From positions 1-39,763 of the forward strand of contig JAJYBH010000015.1 of the NCBI GenBank assembly GCA_021779135.1: a DNA stretch of 39,763 nucleotides. Reading direction: 5' to 3'. Every line of letters begins with the position of its first letter. Positions within the stretch are counted from its first letter, which is position 1. The notes beneath the pieces are model-generated. The model was not told where the DNA came from, did no database searches, and was given only the letters and a program-made list of their open reading frames with translations. Below are positions 22,184-30,723 of this stretch, one piece after another. The position numbers and the translations under genes were made by a program. The DNA comes from Deltaproteobacteria bacterium (GTDB lineage: Bacteria; Desulfobacterota; Desulfuromonadia; Geobacterales; Pseudopelobacteraceae).

Positions 22184-23416
22184 ATGGCAAAGATCAACGA
22201 CAACTATCTGAAGCTCAAAGCTGGTTACCTGTTTCCGGAAATCGGCCGCCGCGTGCGCGAATTCAGTGCCGCCAACCCTGACGCCAAGGTCATCCGCCTG
22301 GGCATCGGCGACGTGACCCGTCCGCTGGCACCGGCCGTGCTGAAGGCCTTCCACGCAGCAGTGGACGACCTGGCCACCACCGACCACTTCGCCGGCTACG
22401 GCCCGGAGCAGGGCTACGACTGGCTGATCAACGCCATCATCGAGAAATCCTACCAGCCGCTGGGTGTCTCCCTGAAAACCGAGGAGATGTTCATCTCCGA
22501 CGGCTCCAAGTGCGACTGCGCCAACATCCTGGACATCTTCGCCCTGGACAACGTGGTAGCCATCGGCGACCCGGTCTACCCGGTCTACAACGACACCAAC
22601 GTCATGATCGGCCGCACCGGCGAGGCCGACGCGAAGGGGTACTACAAAGGCATCGTCTACATGCCCTGCAACGAGGCCAACGGTTTCATCCCGTCGCTCC
22701 CCACAAGCAAGGTGGACATCATCTATCTCTGCTTCCCCAACAACCCGACCGGCGTGGTGGCCAGCAAGGCCGAGCTGAAGCGGTGGGTCGACTACGCCAT
22801 CGCCAACGACTGCGTGATCTTCTTCGACGCCGCCTACGAGGCCTTCATCACCAACCCGGAGATCCCGCACTCGATCTACGAGATCGAAGGGGCCAAAAAG
22901 TGCGCCATCGAGTTCCGCTCCTTCTCCAAGACCGCCGGCTTCACCGGCGTGCGCTGCGGCCTGGTGGTCGTGCCGGAAGAGGTCATGGGCACCACCAGCA
23001 CCGGCGAGCGCTACAGCTTCAACAAGCTCTGGCTGCGTCGCACCACTACCAAGTTCAACGGCGCCTCCTATCCGGTCCAGCGCGCCGCCGCCGCGGTCTA
23101 CTCCGACGAGGGGTGGAAGCAGACCAGGGAGATCATCGATTATTACATGGAGAATGCCCGCATCATCCGTGAAGGGCTGCGGGAAGTCGGCGTGACCTGT
23201 TTCGGCGGTGTGGATGCCCCCTACATCTGGCTCAAGACCCCGGGCGGGATGAGCAGTTGGGACTTCTTCGACAAGCTGCTGACCGAATGCAACGTGGTCG
23301 GCACTCCCGGCAGCGGTTTTGGCCCGAGCGGGGAAGGGTACTTCCGGTTGTCGGCCTTCGGCCATCGTGAGAATGTGATTGAGGCGGTGGAGAGGATAAG
23401 GAAGAATTTGAAGTAG
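22184..23416 (+). CDS. dapL: LL-diaminopimelate aminotransferase
   Basis: DapL converts tetrahydrodipicolinate directly to LL-diaminopimelate with glutamate as donor, bypassing the succinylase or acetylase steps. The 410-residue class I/II aminotransferase has the PLP lysine K249 in [16 protein letters not shown], the cofactor motifs [10 protein letters not shown] and DAAYEAF, and the N-terminal family stretch [22 protein letters not shown]-type bacteria are known to use this route. A GGAGG ribosome site and a strong terminator 5 bp after the stop mark the end of the dap transcript. Confidence 0.96.
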   Translation: MAKINDNYLKLKAGYLFPEIGRRVREFSAANPDAKVIRLGIGDVTRPLAPAVLKAFHAAVDDLATTDHFAGYGPEQGYDWLINAIIEKSYQPLGVSLKTEEMFISDGSKCDCANILDIFALDNVVAIGDPVYPVYNDTNVMIGRTGEADAKGYYKGIVYMPCNEANGFIPSLPTSKVDIIYLCFPNNPTGVVASKAELKRWVDYAIANDCVIFFDAAYEAFITNPEIPHSIYEIEGAKKCAIEFRSFSKTAGFTGVRCGLVVVPEEVMGTTSTGERYSFNKLWLRRTTTKFNGASYPVQRAAAAVYSDEGWKQTREIIDYYMENARIIREGLREVGVTCFGGVDAPYIWLKTPGGMSSWDFFDKLLTECNVVGTPGSGFGPSGEGYFRLSAFGHRENVIEAVERIRKNLK

Positions 23417-23421
23417 ATTAG

Positions 23422-23451
23422 AAGGGCACCCGTTGCGGTGCCCTTTTTTTT
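23422..23451 (+). terminator. Terminator of the dap cluster
   Basis: AAGGGCACC (23422-23430) pairs perfectly with GGTGCCCTT (23437-23445) around CGTTGC, followed by seven more T bases. Confidence 0.93.
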
Positions 23452-23476
23452 ATCGACTTGCGCTAACATAACAAAT

Positions 23477-23818
23477 ATGTTACATAAATATATAGCGTGG
23501 ACAATTGAATATTACAGCGAAGACGTCAGGCTTGAGATTGCGGCCATGCCGGTTGGCATTCGGGCAGCTTATGTCCGCCTGACTGAAATGCTGGAGAAGT
23601 TCGGGCTTGATCTCCGCATGCCCCATTCGCGGGCCATGGGAGGCGGACTGTTTGAGTTGCGCCCACGAGGCAAGGAAGGGATTGCACGGGTTTTCTATTG
23701 TACGATGGTTGGCCACAGGATTGTCGTGCTTCATTCCTTTATCAAGAAAACCCAGGAAACGCCAAAGCGGGAGTTGGACGTGGCACTGAAACGACAGAAA
23801 GAGGTGTGTGGATCATGA
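23477..23818 (+). CDS. higB: HigB/RelE-type toxin (phage Gp49-like)
   Basis: ATG 23477 is chosen since an earlier in-frame start would lie in the dapL terminator. The 113-residue protein shows the HigB/Gp49-like pattern: an N-terminal EYYSEDVRLEIAAMPVGIRA, LEKFGLDLRMPHSRAMGGGLFELR (about 35-58, here one run in the protein), ARVFYCTMVGHRIVVLHSF and KKTQETPKRELDVALKR. Such toxins cleave mRNA on the ribosome. It overlaps the antitoxin gene by 4 bp (ATGA), the toxin-first order of higBA. Confidence 0.88.
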   Translation: MLHKYIAWTIEYYSEDVRLEIAAMPVGIRAAYVRLTEMLEKFGLDLRMPHSRAMGGGLFELRPRGKEGIARVFYCTMVGHRIVVLHSFIKKTQETPKRELDVALKRQKEVCGS

Positions 23819-24132
23819 GTACAAAATCCCCGACCAAATCACATCAGCAGATGGTAGCCGAGTGGAAGCAGGACCCGGAGTTTGTGGCCGTCTATGATGA
23901 GTTAGAAACCGAGTTCACCCTGCTGCGGGAATTGCTACAGGCGCGCCAGCGGGCCGGCCTTACCCAGGCCGATGTGGCCGAGAAGATGGGAACTAAGGCC
24001 CCTGCCGTTACCAGGCTCGAAACGGCGCTTTCAGACAACAGGCATTCGCCTAGCATTGCCACCTTGAAGAAGTATGCCCAAGCGGTGGGGTGCAAGCTGG
24101 AGGTTCATCTGGTACCGGCAAAAGTGGTTTGA
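23815..24132 (+). CDS. higA: HigA-type antitoxin with XRE helix-turn-helix
   Basis: The 105-residue protein starts at ATG 23815, within the toxin stop. The helix-turn-helix domain reads QRAGLTQADVAEKMGTKAPA and VTRLETALSDNRHSPSIATL, followed by KKYAQAVGCKLEVHLVP. It neutralises the toxin and should bind its own promoter. Both proteins look intact. A BrnA-like gene fragment starts 12 bp later. Confidence 0.9.
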   Translation: MSTKSPTKSHQQMVAEWKQDPEFVAVYDELETEFTLLRELLQARQRAGLTQADVAEKMGTKAPAVTRLETALSDNRHSPSIATLKKYAQAVGCKLEVHLVPAKVV

Positions 24133-24144
24133 AAAGTGAACACT

Positions 24145-24426
24145 ATGAAAAAGGAAGCTTCTGAAAATATAGTCATGGTCAAAGGGGTCCCAAAACTGAC
24201 AGAGGCGCAGCTTGAAAATCTGAAGCGTCTCGCTGAACGCCCGGATGATGAAGTTGATTATTCAGACATACCGGAAATCACCGACTTCAGCGGTTTTGAG
24301 GTGGGTAAGTTCTACCGCCCCATGAAAGAGGCGGTCACGGTCAGGCTGGACGCGGATGTTGTCCATTGGCTCAAGCGTGATGGCAAGGGGAAACCTACGG
24401 CAGAAACCTACGGGGTCAGGTCTTGA
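24145..24426 (+). pseudogene. BrnA-like antitoxin, 3' end replaced by RAYT repeats
   Basis: The frame starts at ATG 24145 (or GTG 24136) and reads MKKEASENIVMVKGVPKLTE to AVTVRLDADVVHWLKRDGKG, the conserved core of BrnA antitoxins. After GKG, where BrnA proteins continue Y-Q-T-R-I-N and end in a short helix, the frame enters the repeat at about 24391 and ends KPTAETYGVRS. A frame reading MRREMEKSRKAA and stop (25435-25473), just after the transposase unit, looks like the lost C-terminus. BrnA normally follows a BrnT toxin; none is here. The product is probably unable to form its DNA-binding ribbon-helix-helix. Confidence 0.65.
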
Positions 24427-24527
24427 AATATAAGCAGAAACCTACGGGGTCAGGTCTTGAAATATAAGTATTTGGTGTTATAGAAACCTACGGGGTCAGG
24501 TCTTGAAATATAAGTATTTGGTGTTAT
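24402..24527 (+). repeat. Three tandem REP-type repeats
   Basis: Units begin at 24402, 24436 and 24482 (AGAAACCTACGGGGTCAGG...), with periods of 34 and 46 bp. Each holds the same 21-bp core (24411-24431, 24445-24465, 24491-24511). Units two and three also share TATTTGGTGTTATAG. A partial copy, AAACCTACGGGGTCAG, lies at 25488-25503. They are the likely recognition ends of the RAYT enzyme. Confidence 0.85.
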
Positions 24528-24536
24528 AGTCCACCC

Positions 24537-25391
24537 ATGGCTCGCCCATTACGCATAGAATTCCCCGGTGCCGTCTATCACGTTACCTCTCGCGGCAACG
24601 CTCGGGCGGACATCTTCGACGATGACAACGACCGCCAGCTGTTCCTCTCCATCCTCGGCCAGACCGTAAAGCGCTTCAATTGGCTCTGTCACGCCTACTG
24701 CCTGATGGGGAATCACTATCACCTCATGATCGAAACCCCGGAAGGGAACCTTTCCGCCGGCATGCGCCATTTAAACGGCGTCTACACCCAGGCATACAAT
24801 CGGGTACATCACAAGGACGGGCATGTTTTCAAGGGTCGGTTCAAGGCTGTCCTGGTGGAAAAGGAGAGCCACCTTCTTGAACTCTGCCGCTATGTCGTGC
24901 TGAACCCGGTGCGTGCCCACATGGTTGAACGGGCAGAACAGTTCCCATGGAGCAGTTATCTCCCCACTGTTGGCAAGGCTGTTGTGCCGGAGTTTCTCAC
25001 GACGGAATGGGTCCTTGCCAATTTCTCGGCTTCACTGGCGGAGGCGCGCCGTCTCTATCGTGACTTTGTGAAAGAGGGGTTGGTGGCCAAAGAGACTCCA
25101 TGGGAGAAACTCTCCGGGCAGATCATCCTTGGGACTGAAGGATTTATTCTGCAGGCAAAGGAAATGATCGGCGGGCGGGAGGAAATTCCCGAGATACCTC
25201 GAACGCAGCGCCATGTGGGGCGTCCCGCTGTTGCAGATTTATTCTCGACGGAAACGAATATTACGAAGCAGGAGCGTAACCGCATGATCCGTCACGCCTA
25301 TGGTGTGCATGGCTACACGCTCAAGGAGCTAGCGCAGGCACTTGGGGTTCATTACACGACGATCAGCAAGGTGATCAACAGTAAAAACTGA
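24537..25391 (+). CDS. REP-associated tyrosine transposase (Y1/HUH type)
   Basis: The 284-residue protein begins MARPLRIEFPGAVYHVTSRG, the standard start of this family. The HUH motif is GNHYHLMIETPEG (H60 and H62) and the catalytic tyrosine is Y119 in LCRYVVLNPVRA. A C-terminal helix-turn-helix (about 255-284, YTLKELAQALGVHYTTISKV) resembles the DnaA-like end found in longer RAYTs. It cuts single-stranded DNA at palindromic REP ends. The gene is intact and lies directly behind three tandem REP repeats; its stop codon overlaps the inverted copy. Confidence 0.92.
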   Translation: MARPLRIEFPGAVYHVTSRGNARADIFDDDNDRQLFLSILGQTVKRFNWLCHAYCLMGNHYHLMIETPEGNLSAGMRHLNGVYTQAYNRVHHKDGHVFKGRFKAVLVEKESHLLELCRYVVLNPVRAHMVERAEQFPWSSYLPTVGKAVVPEFLTTEWVLANFSASLAEARRLYRDFVKEGLVAKETPWEKLSGQIILGTEGFILQAKEMIGGREEIPEIPRTQRHVGRPAVADLFSTETNITKQERNRMIRHAYGVHGYTLKELAQALGVHYTTISKVINSKN

Positions 25392-25411
25392 TATTTCAAG
25401 ACCTGACCCCG
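25391..25411 (-). repeat. Inverted REP core at right side of RAYT gene
   Basis: This 21-bp sequence is the exact reverse complement of the core in the three left repeats and overlaps the transposase stop codon. Confidence 0.9.
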
Positions 25412-25434
25412 CACCCCATCTGACCCCGCACCCC

Positions 25435-25473
25435 ATGCGGCGGGAGATGGAGAAGAGTCGGAAGGCGGCTTGA
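25435..25473 (+). pseudogene. Probable detached 3' end of the brnA-like gene
   Basis: The frame reads MRREMEKSRKAA then TGA. This is the kind of basic C-terminal helix that ends BrnA proteins (typically ...INAILRxxM...). It directly follows the last RAYT repeat. I read it as the rest of the split gene; the stretch is too short for certainty. Confidence 0.45.
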
Positions 25474-25577
25474 TTGTCGGTGGACAAAAACCTACGGGGT
25501 CAGCCAAAAAGGATACGTGCGTTAACGGTGTCGGTATTTTGGTGCATTTCCCGTGATTACGTTCCTTTTGTATTGGC

Positions 25578-25611
25578 TTGACAATCGGTAATTAAATGAT
25601 ATTCAATATCA
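25578..25611 (+). promoter_or_regulatory. Promoter with Fur-like palindrome before multicopper oxidase
   Basis: TTGACA (25578-25583) is followed by weak -10 candidates (TATTCA, 16-bp spacing; TTCAAT, 18-bp spacing). Overlapping them is a perfect 7-1-7 palindrome TGATATTCAATATCA (25597-25611), which matches the Fur consensus TGATAATnATTATCA at 12 of 14 positions. A repressor bound here would block the promoter. The multicopper oxidase gene begins about 160 bp downstream. Confidence 0.45.
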
Positions 25612-25771
25612 ATAAAGAGTAGAAAGTTCATGGCAGAGGTGCAGGTGGAGATAAGGCAGGCTATCAAGAGTAATAGGGTCAAGTGAACAGATACTATCTT
25701 GCTTTGCTTGCGAGAACCTCTGCTCGGATATGGGCAGAAGAAAGGAGAATGCCCAGGAAAGGAGAATAGCC

Positions 25772-27991
25772 ATGAATCCGCATTGGAAATACCCCCTCAT
25801 GGGACAATGGTTTTCTATAGCCGTGCTGTTCCTGCTTTTTGCCGGTTCCAGCAGTTTTGCCAGCACCCTCGTAACCCAGATCCCCCTTCCCGCAGCAGAT
25901 ATCCCCAAATACATAGATCCGGTACCAATCTTCGGACCAGGTGGCATGCACCGTGTTGACGGCACCAAGCCGGTGACGGTGCGAATGGAAGAGTATGCCC
26001 AGCAGGTCCTGCCCGTGGTGGACGCATCGGGCAAACCGACCGGTTTCGGCAAAACCAAGGTCTGGACCTACAAGGTCGGGAATGCCCCGCTCTTTTACCC
26101 GGGAGTGACGCTGGAGGCCAAACGCGGCATTCCCACCAACATCACCTACGTCAACAATCTGCCGGGCTGGTCCGAAGGCGGCTTGGTCGAGGGACTGCTC
26201 ACTGTTGACCAGACAATTCACTGGGCGGACCCGTTTGATACGATGTGCGCCCTCGATCCCACCGGCAGCGGCTGTCAGGGACCGTACTTGGCCGCCGTGC
26301 CGGCCGTAGTCCATCTCCATGGGGCTGAAGTCCAGTCGGATTTCGACGGGACCCCCGACCAGTGGTTTACCCCCAGCGGGCTGAACGGCGTGACATACCG
26401 CAGCTATGACCCGGGTCTTACGGACCAATCTACAACCATCCCTCCTGAACCCGGAACAGCGGTGTACCACTATCCGAACGGCCAGGAGGCCACCACCCTG
26501 TGGTTCCACGATCATGCCCTGGGTGTCACCAGGCTGCATGTCTACGCGGGACTGGCGGCGTTTTACCTGATCCGGGACAATCGGGATACCGGTCGTATCA
26601 ATAATCCCATTGGGCTGCCGGCAGGAGACCGGGAGATCGAACTGCTGATCCAGGACCGCCAGTTCGATACCTCGGGGCAATGGTATTTCCCCGACGGCAG
26701 CAACACGGGGCTCAACGGCACACCGCCAAATCCGTCCATCCATCCCTTCTGGATTCCCGAGTTTCTGGGTGATGCCATAGTCGTGAACGGCAAGAGTTGG
26801 CCATACCTGGAAGTGCAGCCGATGCGTTACCGTTTTCGCCTTCTCAATGCATCCAACTCTCGCTTTTTCAACATGTTTATCCCCGGGGGACCGCCTTTCT
26901 GGCAGATCGGCACAGATGGCGGATTCCTGGATACCCCGGTCAAGGTCACGCAGCTGTTGCTGGCCCCTGCCGAGCGGGCCGATGTGATCGTCGATTTCTC
27001 CCGGTACGCCGGACAAACCCTGACGGTGATGAATGACGCCAATGCGCCATATCCGGATGGCGATCCGGTCGATCCGGCGACCAATGGCCAGATCATGCAG
27101 TTCCGCGTTGCCCCGAACCATGACACACCTGGAAATGGCCAGCTCCGTTTCGGCAGCATGCTGTCTTCAGGAGGCCGGATCGACAGGACCTGTGATCCGG
27201 CAATCAGCGCGTGCAAGTTGCGGGCACAGCCAATTATCCGGCTGGCCGAGGGAATCAACGGCAAAGGCAGAGGCGGCAAGGGCGGCCCTGACCTGATCCG
27301 GCAGCTCACCCTCAACGAGGAAGAGGGCGCCGGAGGGCCGGCCATGGTCATGCTCAACAACACCCGGTGGAACGGCCAGAAGAACGGCTTCGGTACGCCG
27401 ATCAGCGGTGCGGAGCGGCTCTATGGCACCCCATCCCCCAGCATGCACGACACCTATGCAACGGAACTTCCACGGGTCGGCTCCACCGAAGTCTGGGAAC
27501 TGGTCAATATCTCGGCTGACGCCCACCCGATCCACCTGCATCTGGTGCAGTTCCAGCTCATCAACCGTCAGAGCTTCGACGAGAATGCCTATCTCGCTAC
27601 GTACGCAGCGGCCTACCCCAATGGCGTTTTCACGCCCGAGGTGGGACCGTCCAACAACTACCTGACGCCCAACGGCGACGGTGCCGTTGGTGGTAACCCG
27701 GCAATTTCGCCATACCTCATCGGGCCGGTCCTGCCGCCTGACAAGAATGAAGCCGGCTGGAAGGATACCATCAAAGCCTATCCCGGCCTGGTAACGCGCA
27801 TCGCAGTGCGGTTTGCGCCCCAGGATATCCCGGTGGGCGCAGTTGCTGCCGGCGACAACCTATTTCTGCACCGCAGGAGCAACCCCGCGTCGGCTTTTGA
27901 TGCCACCCTGGGGCCGGGATACGTATGGCACTGCCATATCCTGGACCACGAAGACAACGAAATGATGCGGCCGTATGCGATCAGGCCGTAG
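25772..27991 (+). CDS. Secreted multicopper oxidase
   Basis: ATG 25772 follows GGAGAA; the 739-residue protein has a signal peptide (FSIAVLFLLFAGSSSFAS). All four copper-binding clusters are visible: VHLHGAE, LWFHDHALGVTRLH, HPIHLHLVQF and YVWHCHILDHEDNEMM (the last with the type 1 copper Cys, His and Met). The layout, with a long insertion near 470-560, resembles CotA/bilirubin-oxidase-like enzymes. It would oxidise metals or phenolics outside the cytoplasmic membrane with O2 as acceptor, and is considerably smaller than Geobacter OmpB. A short secreted protein follows after about 107 bp. Confidence 0.9.
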   Translation: MNPHWKYPLMGQWFSIAVLFLLFAGSSSFASTLVTQIPLPAADIPKYIDPVPIFGPGGMHRVDGTKPVTVRMEEYAQQVLPVVDASGKPTGFGKTKVWTYKVGNAPLFYPGVTLEAKRGIPTNITYVNNLPGWSEGGLVEGLLTVDQTIHWADPFDTMCALDPTGSGCQGPYLAAVPAVVHLHGAEVQSDFDGTPDQWFTPSGLNGVTYRSYDPGLTDQSTTIPPEPGTAVYHYPNGQEATTLWFHDHALGVTRLHVYAGLAAFYLIRDNRDTGRINNPIGLPAGDREIELLIQDRQFDTSGQWYFPDGSNTGLNGTPPNPSIHPFWIPEFLGDAIVVNGKSWPYLEVQPMRYRFRLLNASNSRFFNMFIPGGPPFWQIGTDGGFLDTPVKVTQLLLAPAERADVIVDFSRYAGQTLTVMNDANAPYPDGDPVDPATNGQIMQFRVAPNHDTPGNGQLRFGSMLSSGGRIDRTCDPAISACKLRAQPIIRLAEGINGKGRGGKGGPDLIRQLTLNEEEGAGGPAMVMLNNTRWNGQKNGFGTPISGAERLYGTPSPSMHDTYATELPRVGSTEVWELVNISADAHPIHLHLVQFQLINRQSFDENAYLATYAAAYPNGVFTPEVGPSNNYLTPNGDGAVGGNPAISPYLIGPVLPPDKNEAGWKDTIKAYPGLVTRIAVRFAPQDIPVGAVAAGDNLFLHRRSNPASAFDATLGPGYVWHCHILDHEDNEMMRPYAIRP

Positions 27992-28098
27992 GACAGGTGT
28001 GCGCCGGGGAGGAATACAGTTATCCCCCTCGGTGTACTCCTGAAGTACGGGGTGGCATGTGGTGATAGTGAAAGTCAGAGAGGAGAAAGGACGCACCC

Positions 28099-28437
28099 AT
28101 GAAATACGCAACCTCAAATCGAATCGCTCTTTTGGCACTGGTCCTTGTTGTGAGCCTAGGCTTGGCAACCGCCTATGGCACCCAACCCGCCCAACCGCCT
28201 TCCGGGCCGGTGAGCGGACAGCAGGAACAGATTATTACAGTCATCGGTGTAGTGCTGCATGACGCGCGTGGCTATTTTATTCGTGGCCATGTTCCGGCGG
28301 AGGTTTTCCGAATTACCAACCCCAATCCCGCAATGCTGGACGGAATCGTCAAGTCAGGCCAAGGTGTCAGGCTGCAGGTGCGCAGCATGGTAGGGGATAA
28401 TGTGGCGATAGTGTCCATCGATGGGGCACCTTACTGA
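28099..28437 (+). CDS. Small secreted protein of unknown function
   Basis: The 112-residue product has a signal peptide (LLALVLVVSLGLATAYG), a Pro/Gln-rich linker (TQPAQPPSGPVSGQQEQ) and a small likely beta-rich domain (ITVIGVVLHDARGYFIRGHV, then GQGVRLQVRSMVGDNVAIVS). It reads like an OB-like or lipoprotein-like fold but I do not recognise the family. It probably shares the transcript of the multicopper oxidase and is followed by a terminator. Confidence 0.7.
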   Translation: MKYATSNRIALLALVLVVSLGLATAYGTQPAQPPSGPVSGQQEQIITVIGVVLHDARGYFIRGHVPAEVFRITNPNPAMLDGIVKSGQGVRLQVRSMVGDNVAIVSIDGAPY

Positions 28438-28458
28438 TATAGTCTGATCAAGACATGA

Positions 28459-28492
28459 AAAAAGCCGGTCTCATTGCTGAGACCGGCTTTTT
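28459..28492 (+). terminator. Terminator of the multicopper oxidase unit
   Basis: AAAAAGCCGGTCTC (28459-28472) pairs perfectly with GAGACCGGCTTTTT (28479-28492) around ATTGCT. It can work in both directions. Confidence 0.95.
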
Positions 28493-28592
28493 GGGAAAAA
28501 GGAGGAGAAATCGAGCGGACGCCCTGTTGGGTGATGTGGTGTGGATAACCTGGGGCAACCACTTCGAGTCTGTAGGGTCACGAGTCTGTAGG

Positions 28593-28630
28593 TAGAGTAG
28601 AGAGCAGGGTGATACCTGCTCTCTACTCTA
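28593..28630. repeat. Perfect 16-bp hairpin in intergenic DNA
   Basis: TAGAGTAGAGAGCAGG (28593-28608) pairs perfectly with CCTGCTCTCTACTCTA (28615-28630) around GTGATA. No T-run follows, so it is not an ordinary terminator. GAGTCTGTAGG is repeated just before it (near 28565 and 28582). The stretch 28493-28797 holds no gene. Confidence 0.75.
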
Positions 28631-28797
28631 ACAGATTTGTGTGACGGTATGTGCGTAAATGAGGAATACAGTTGAACTTGCAAGAATGGCAGAAAGACGG
28701 GACTGCCCCCGGACACGACCTTTTTCTTACAGAGACATCTATTGGTGTGCTATTCTCAAGCCTTCGTGAGGTTAGATGACCCAAAGGCAATAAACAA

Positions 28798-30108
28798 ATG
28801 ACAAAACGACGGGTAAAACTGGCTCGTAAGTTCAAGGTATCTCCGCACCTTTGGCAGCGGCGCCTCGTTTTCTGGGGGGGGGCCGTGATGGTGGGATGTG
28901 TTGCCTCCCTCTTTTCTCTCGGAAGTGAGTATGCCAACCATTTCTTTCACAAGATATTGGAAATATCACCCTACCTGCCGCTGGCCATTACGCCGATAGG
29001 GCTGGCAACGGTCGCGTACCTGACCCGGAAATTTGTCCCGGGCGCCGCGGGAAGCGGCATTCCGCAATGCATTGCCGCCATCTCTCTCGAGACAAATGAG
29101 GAGCGGAGTAAGTTGCTTTCTGTGCGCATCGCCATCGGCAAAGTGTTTCTGACCCTCTTGTCACTTCTGTCCGGGGCTTCGGTTGGCAGAGAGGGTCCAA
29201 CTGTCCAGGTGGGTGCATCAATAATGTTTTTCATGTCCCGTTTTGCCCGATTTTCGCGTATCGAGCTGGAAAAGGGGTTGATTCTTGCCGGCGGTGCTTC
29301 GGGGGTGGCCGCGGCTTTCAATACGCCTCTGGCCGGGATTGTCTTCGCCATCGAGGAGATGAGTCGATCATTCGAGGAGCGGACCAGCGGCACCATGATT
29401 ACCTCCGTGGTCATCTCCGGTGTGGTTTCACTCTACTTTCTTGGCAATTACACCTATTTTGGCCGTACATCGGTATCTATTCCGCTGAACGCCAGTTGGC
29501 TGTCGGTTGCTGTCTGCGGATGCATCGGCGGGGTGCTGGGAGGGATTTTCAGCCGCCTGCTGGTTTATTGCTCCACCAATGGTTTACCGGGTGTGACCGG
29601 AAAACTGATGCGGTCCAGGCCGGTACTGTTTGCCGGACTCTGCGGGCTTCTGCTGGCGGGCATCGGTTTGGCGTCGGGCAACCTCACCTATGGTACCGGG
29701 TATGCGGAAGCCAAGAGCATTATCGAGAGAACCGGGGAGGCTTCACAAGCCTACGGCCTCCTGAAATTCCTGGCATCGCTGGTATCCTACCTGAGCGGCA
29801 TCCCGGGCGGTATATTCGCCCCTTCGCTGGCAATCGGAGCCGGTTTTGGGCATAACCTTGCCGGACTGATCCCATACGCGACCCCCGGCGGTATTGTCAT
29901 GTTGACCATGGTGGCGTATTTCTCGGCGGTCGTCCAGGCGCCGATAACGGCCTTCGTGATCGTTATGGAGATGACCGACAATCACACCATGATCCTGCCG
30001 CTCATGGCTGCTTCATTCATTGCTACCGCCGTCTCGAAGAAGTTATGTCCCCGTCCTCTCTATAGGACGATGGCAGAAGGGTTCCTCGGCAAGCCGAAAG
30101 CAACGTGA
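28798..30108 (+). CDS. CLC-family chloride channel / H+-Cl- antiporter
   Basis: The 436-residue integral membrane protein has the CLC anion-filter motifs GSGIP (85-89), GREGP with the gating glutamate E132 and GIFAPSLAIGAGFG. The proton-pathway glutamate of antiporters has a candidate in FAIEEM (E186/E187), so a transporter rather than a channel is likely. There is no C-terminal CBS pair. Members move chloride or fluoride; the SG(x)IP variant with Ser suggests chloride. It stands alone between two terminator-like hairpins. Confidence 0.93.
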   Translation: MTKRRVKLARKFKVSPHLWQRRLVFWGGAVMVGCVASLFSLGSEYANHFFHKILEISPYLPLAITPIGLATVAYLTRKFVPGAAGSGIPQCIAAISLETNEERSKLLSVRIAIGKVFLTLLSLLSGASVGREGPTVQVGASIMFFMSRFARFSRIELEKGLILAGGASGVAAAFNTPLAGIVFAIEEMSRSFEERTSGTMITSVVISGVVSLYFLGNYTYFGRTSVSIPLNASWLSVAVCGCIGGVLGGIFSRLLVYCSTNGLPGVTGKLMRSRPVLFAGLCGLLLAGIGLASGNLTYGTGYAEAKSIIERTGEASQAYGLLKFLASLVSYLSGIPGGIFAPSLAIGAGFGHNLAGLIPYATPGGIVMLTMVAYFSAVVQAPITAFVIVMEMTDNHTMILPLMAASFIATAVSKKLCPRPLYRTMAEGFLGKPKAT

Positions 30109-30186
30109 TCTCTTCCAAAGGATACATGTTTTCTGGATGACATGCCGTCAGGCGAAGTATTCAGGGGACATCCTAACATAATTCCA

Positions 30187-30206
30187 GGGCGGCCAATCAG
30201 CCGCCT
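30187..30206 (+). terminator. Possible terminator of the CLC gene
   Basis: GGGCGGC pairs with GCCGCC (one unmatched base) around CAATCA, followed by TCTGTTGTTT. The hairpin resembles the one at 35660-35680 in sequence, so it may be a repeated terminator type. Confidence 0.5.
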
Positions 30207-30272
30207 CTGTTGTTTCTCTGATTCTCCCCTGTCCGCCGATTGTGATCGCAGCCATTTAGCTGCTACACTGAC

Positions 30273-30631
30273 ATGACAATGAAGCCATTCCTCACGTACC
30301 GGATATTCATCCTCGGCATGGTCTGCGCAATCTTCGGCGCCTTTACCCTGTTCCTGGTCATCGGTGGCATGGTCAGCCTGTTGTTCCGCTACTACATCAT
30401 CCCGATCTTGCGGATGTCGGAATCGAGCAGGTGCTCCCCCACTTCCACGACTTCGTCGAGGGGCGGGTCAAATGTCCTGTATGGATTCCTGCCGGGCTGC
30501 AGTCTCCTCCAAAGGCCCACAACCGCTCAGATATCACCTGCCAGCTGAAAGAGCCTGGCAATAGCCATTCCCTCCATGTATGTCACCAGATGACGACCCA
30601 ACGTAAGTTTTCCGCATCCCGTTTGCCGTAA
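30273..30631 (+). pseudogene. Possible frameshifted small membrane protein
   Basis: From ATG 30273 the frame reads MTMKPFLTYRIFILGMVCAI and a strong membrane segment to FRYYIIP. It then turns into low-complexity sequence (SSRCSPTSTTSSRGG). The next frame continues as DLADVGIEQVLPHFHDFVEG then RVKCPVWIPAGLQ, which looks more like protein, and runs to 30631. A single indel near 30405 would join the two. No ribosome site is evident. The rest of 30109-30723 holds no other gene. The call is tentative. Confidence 0.3.
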
Positions 30632-30723
30632 CAGGCGTACAATAAAACAGTAACAAAAAGTATGTCAATACACGTTACAGCGTTGGTACGGACCCGGCAG
30701 GAACGGGTGGAAAGGAGTCAATA

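Larger units (their letters stand above)
24391..25434 (+). mobile_element. RAYT / REP transposase unit inserted in brnA-like gene
   Basis: A unit of about 1 kb holds three tandem end repeats (24402-24527), a Y1 transposase gene (24537-25391) and an inverted copy of the repeat core at 25391-25411. The 21-bp core is perfectly inverted between left and right. After it, CTGACCCCGCACCCCA occurs twice (25403-25418 and 25420-25435). Unlike IS elements with DDE enzymes there is no target duplication. Exact ends are estimated from where brnA-like coding stops and resumes. Confidence 0.65.

Noticed and set aside
22175-23365. 396-codon minus-strand frame
   Set aside because: It mirrors dapL; composition is that of an antisense frame and there is no ribosome site.
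24145-24426. Third component of the higBA operon
   Set aside because: The core sequence is BrnA-like with an abnormal end; no evidence of a functional link with higBA beyond the 12-bp spacing.
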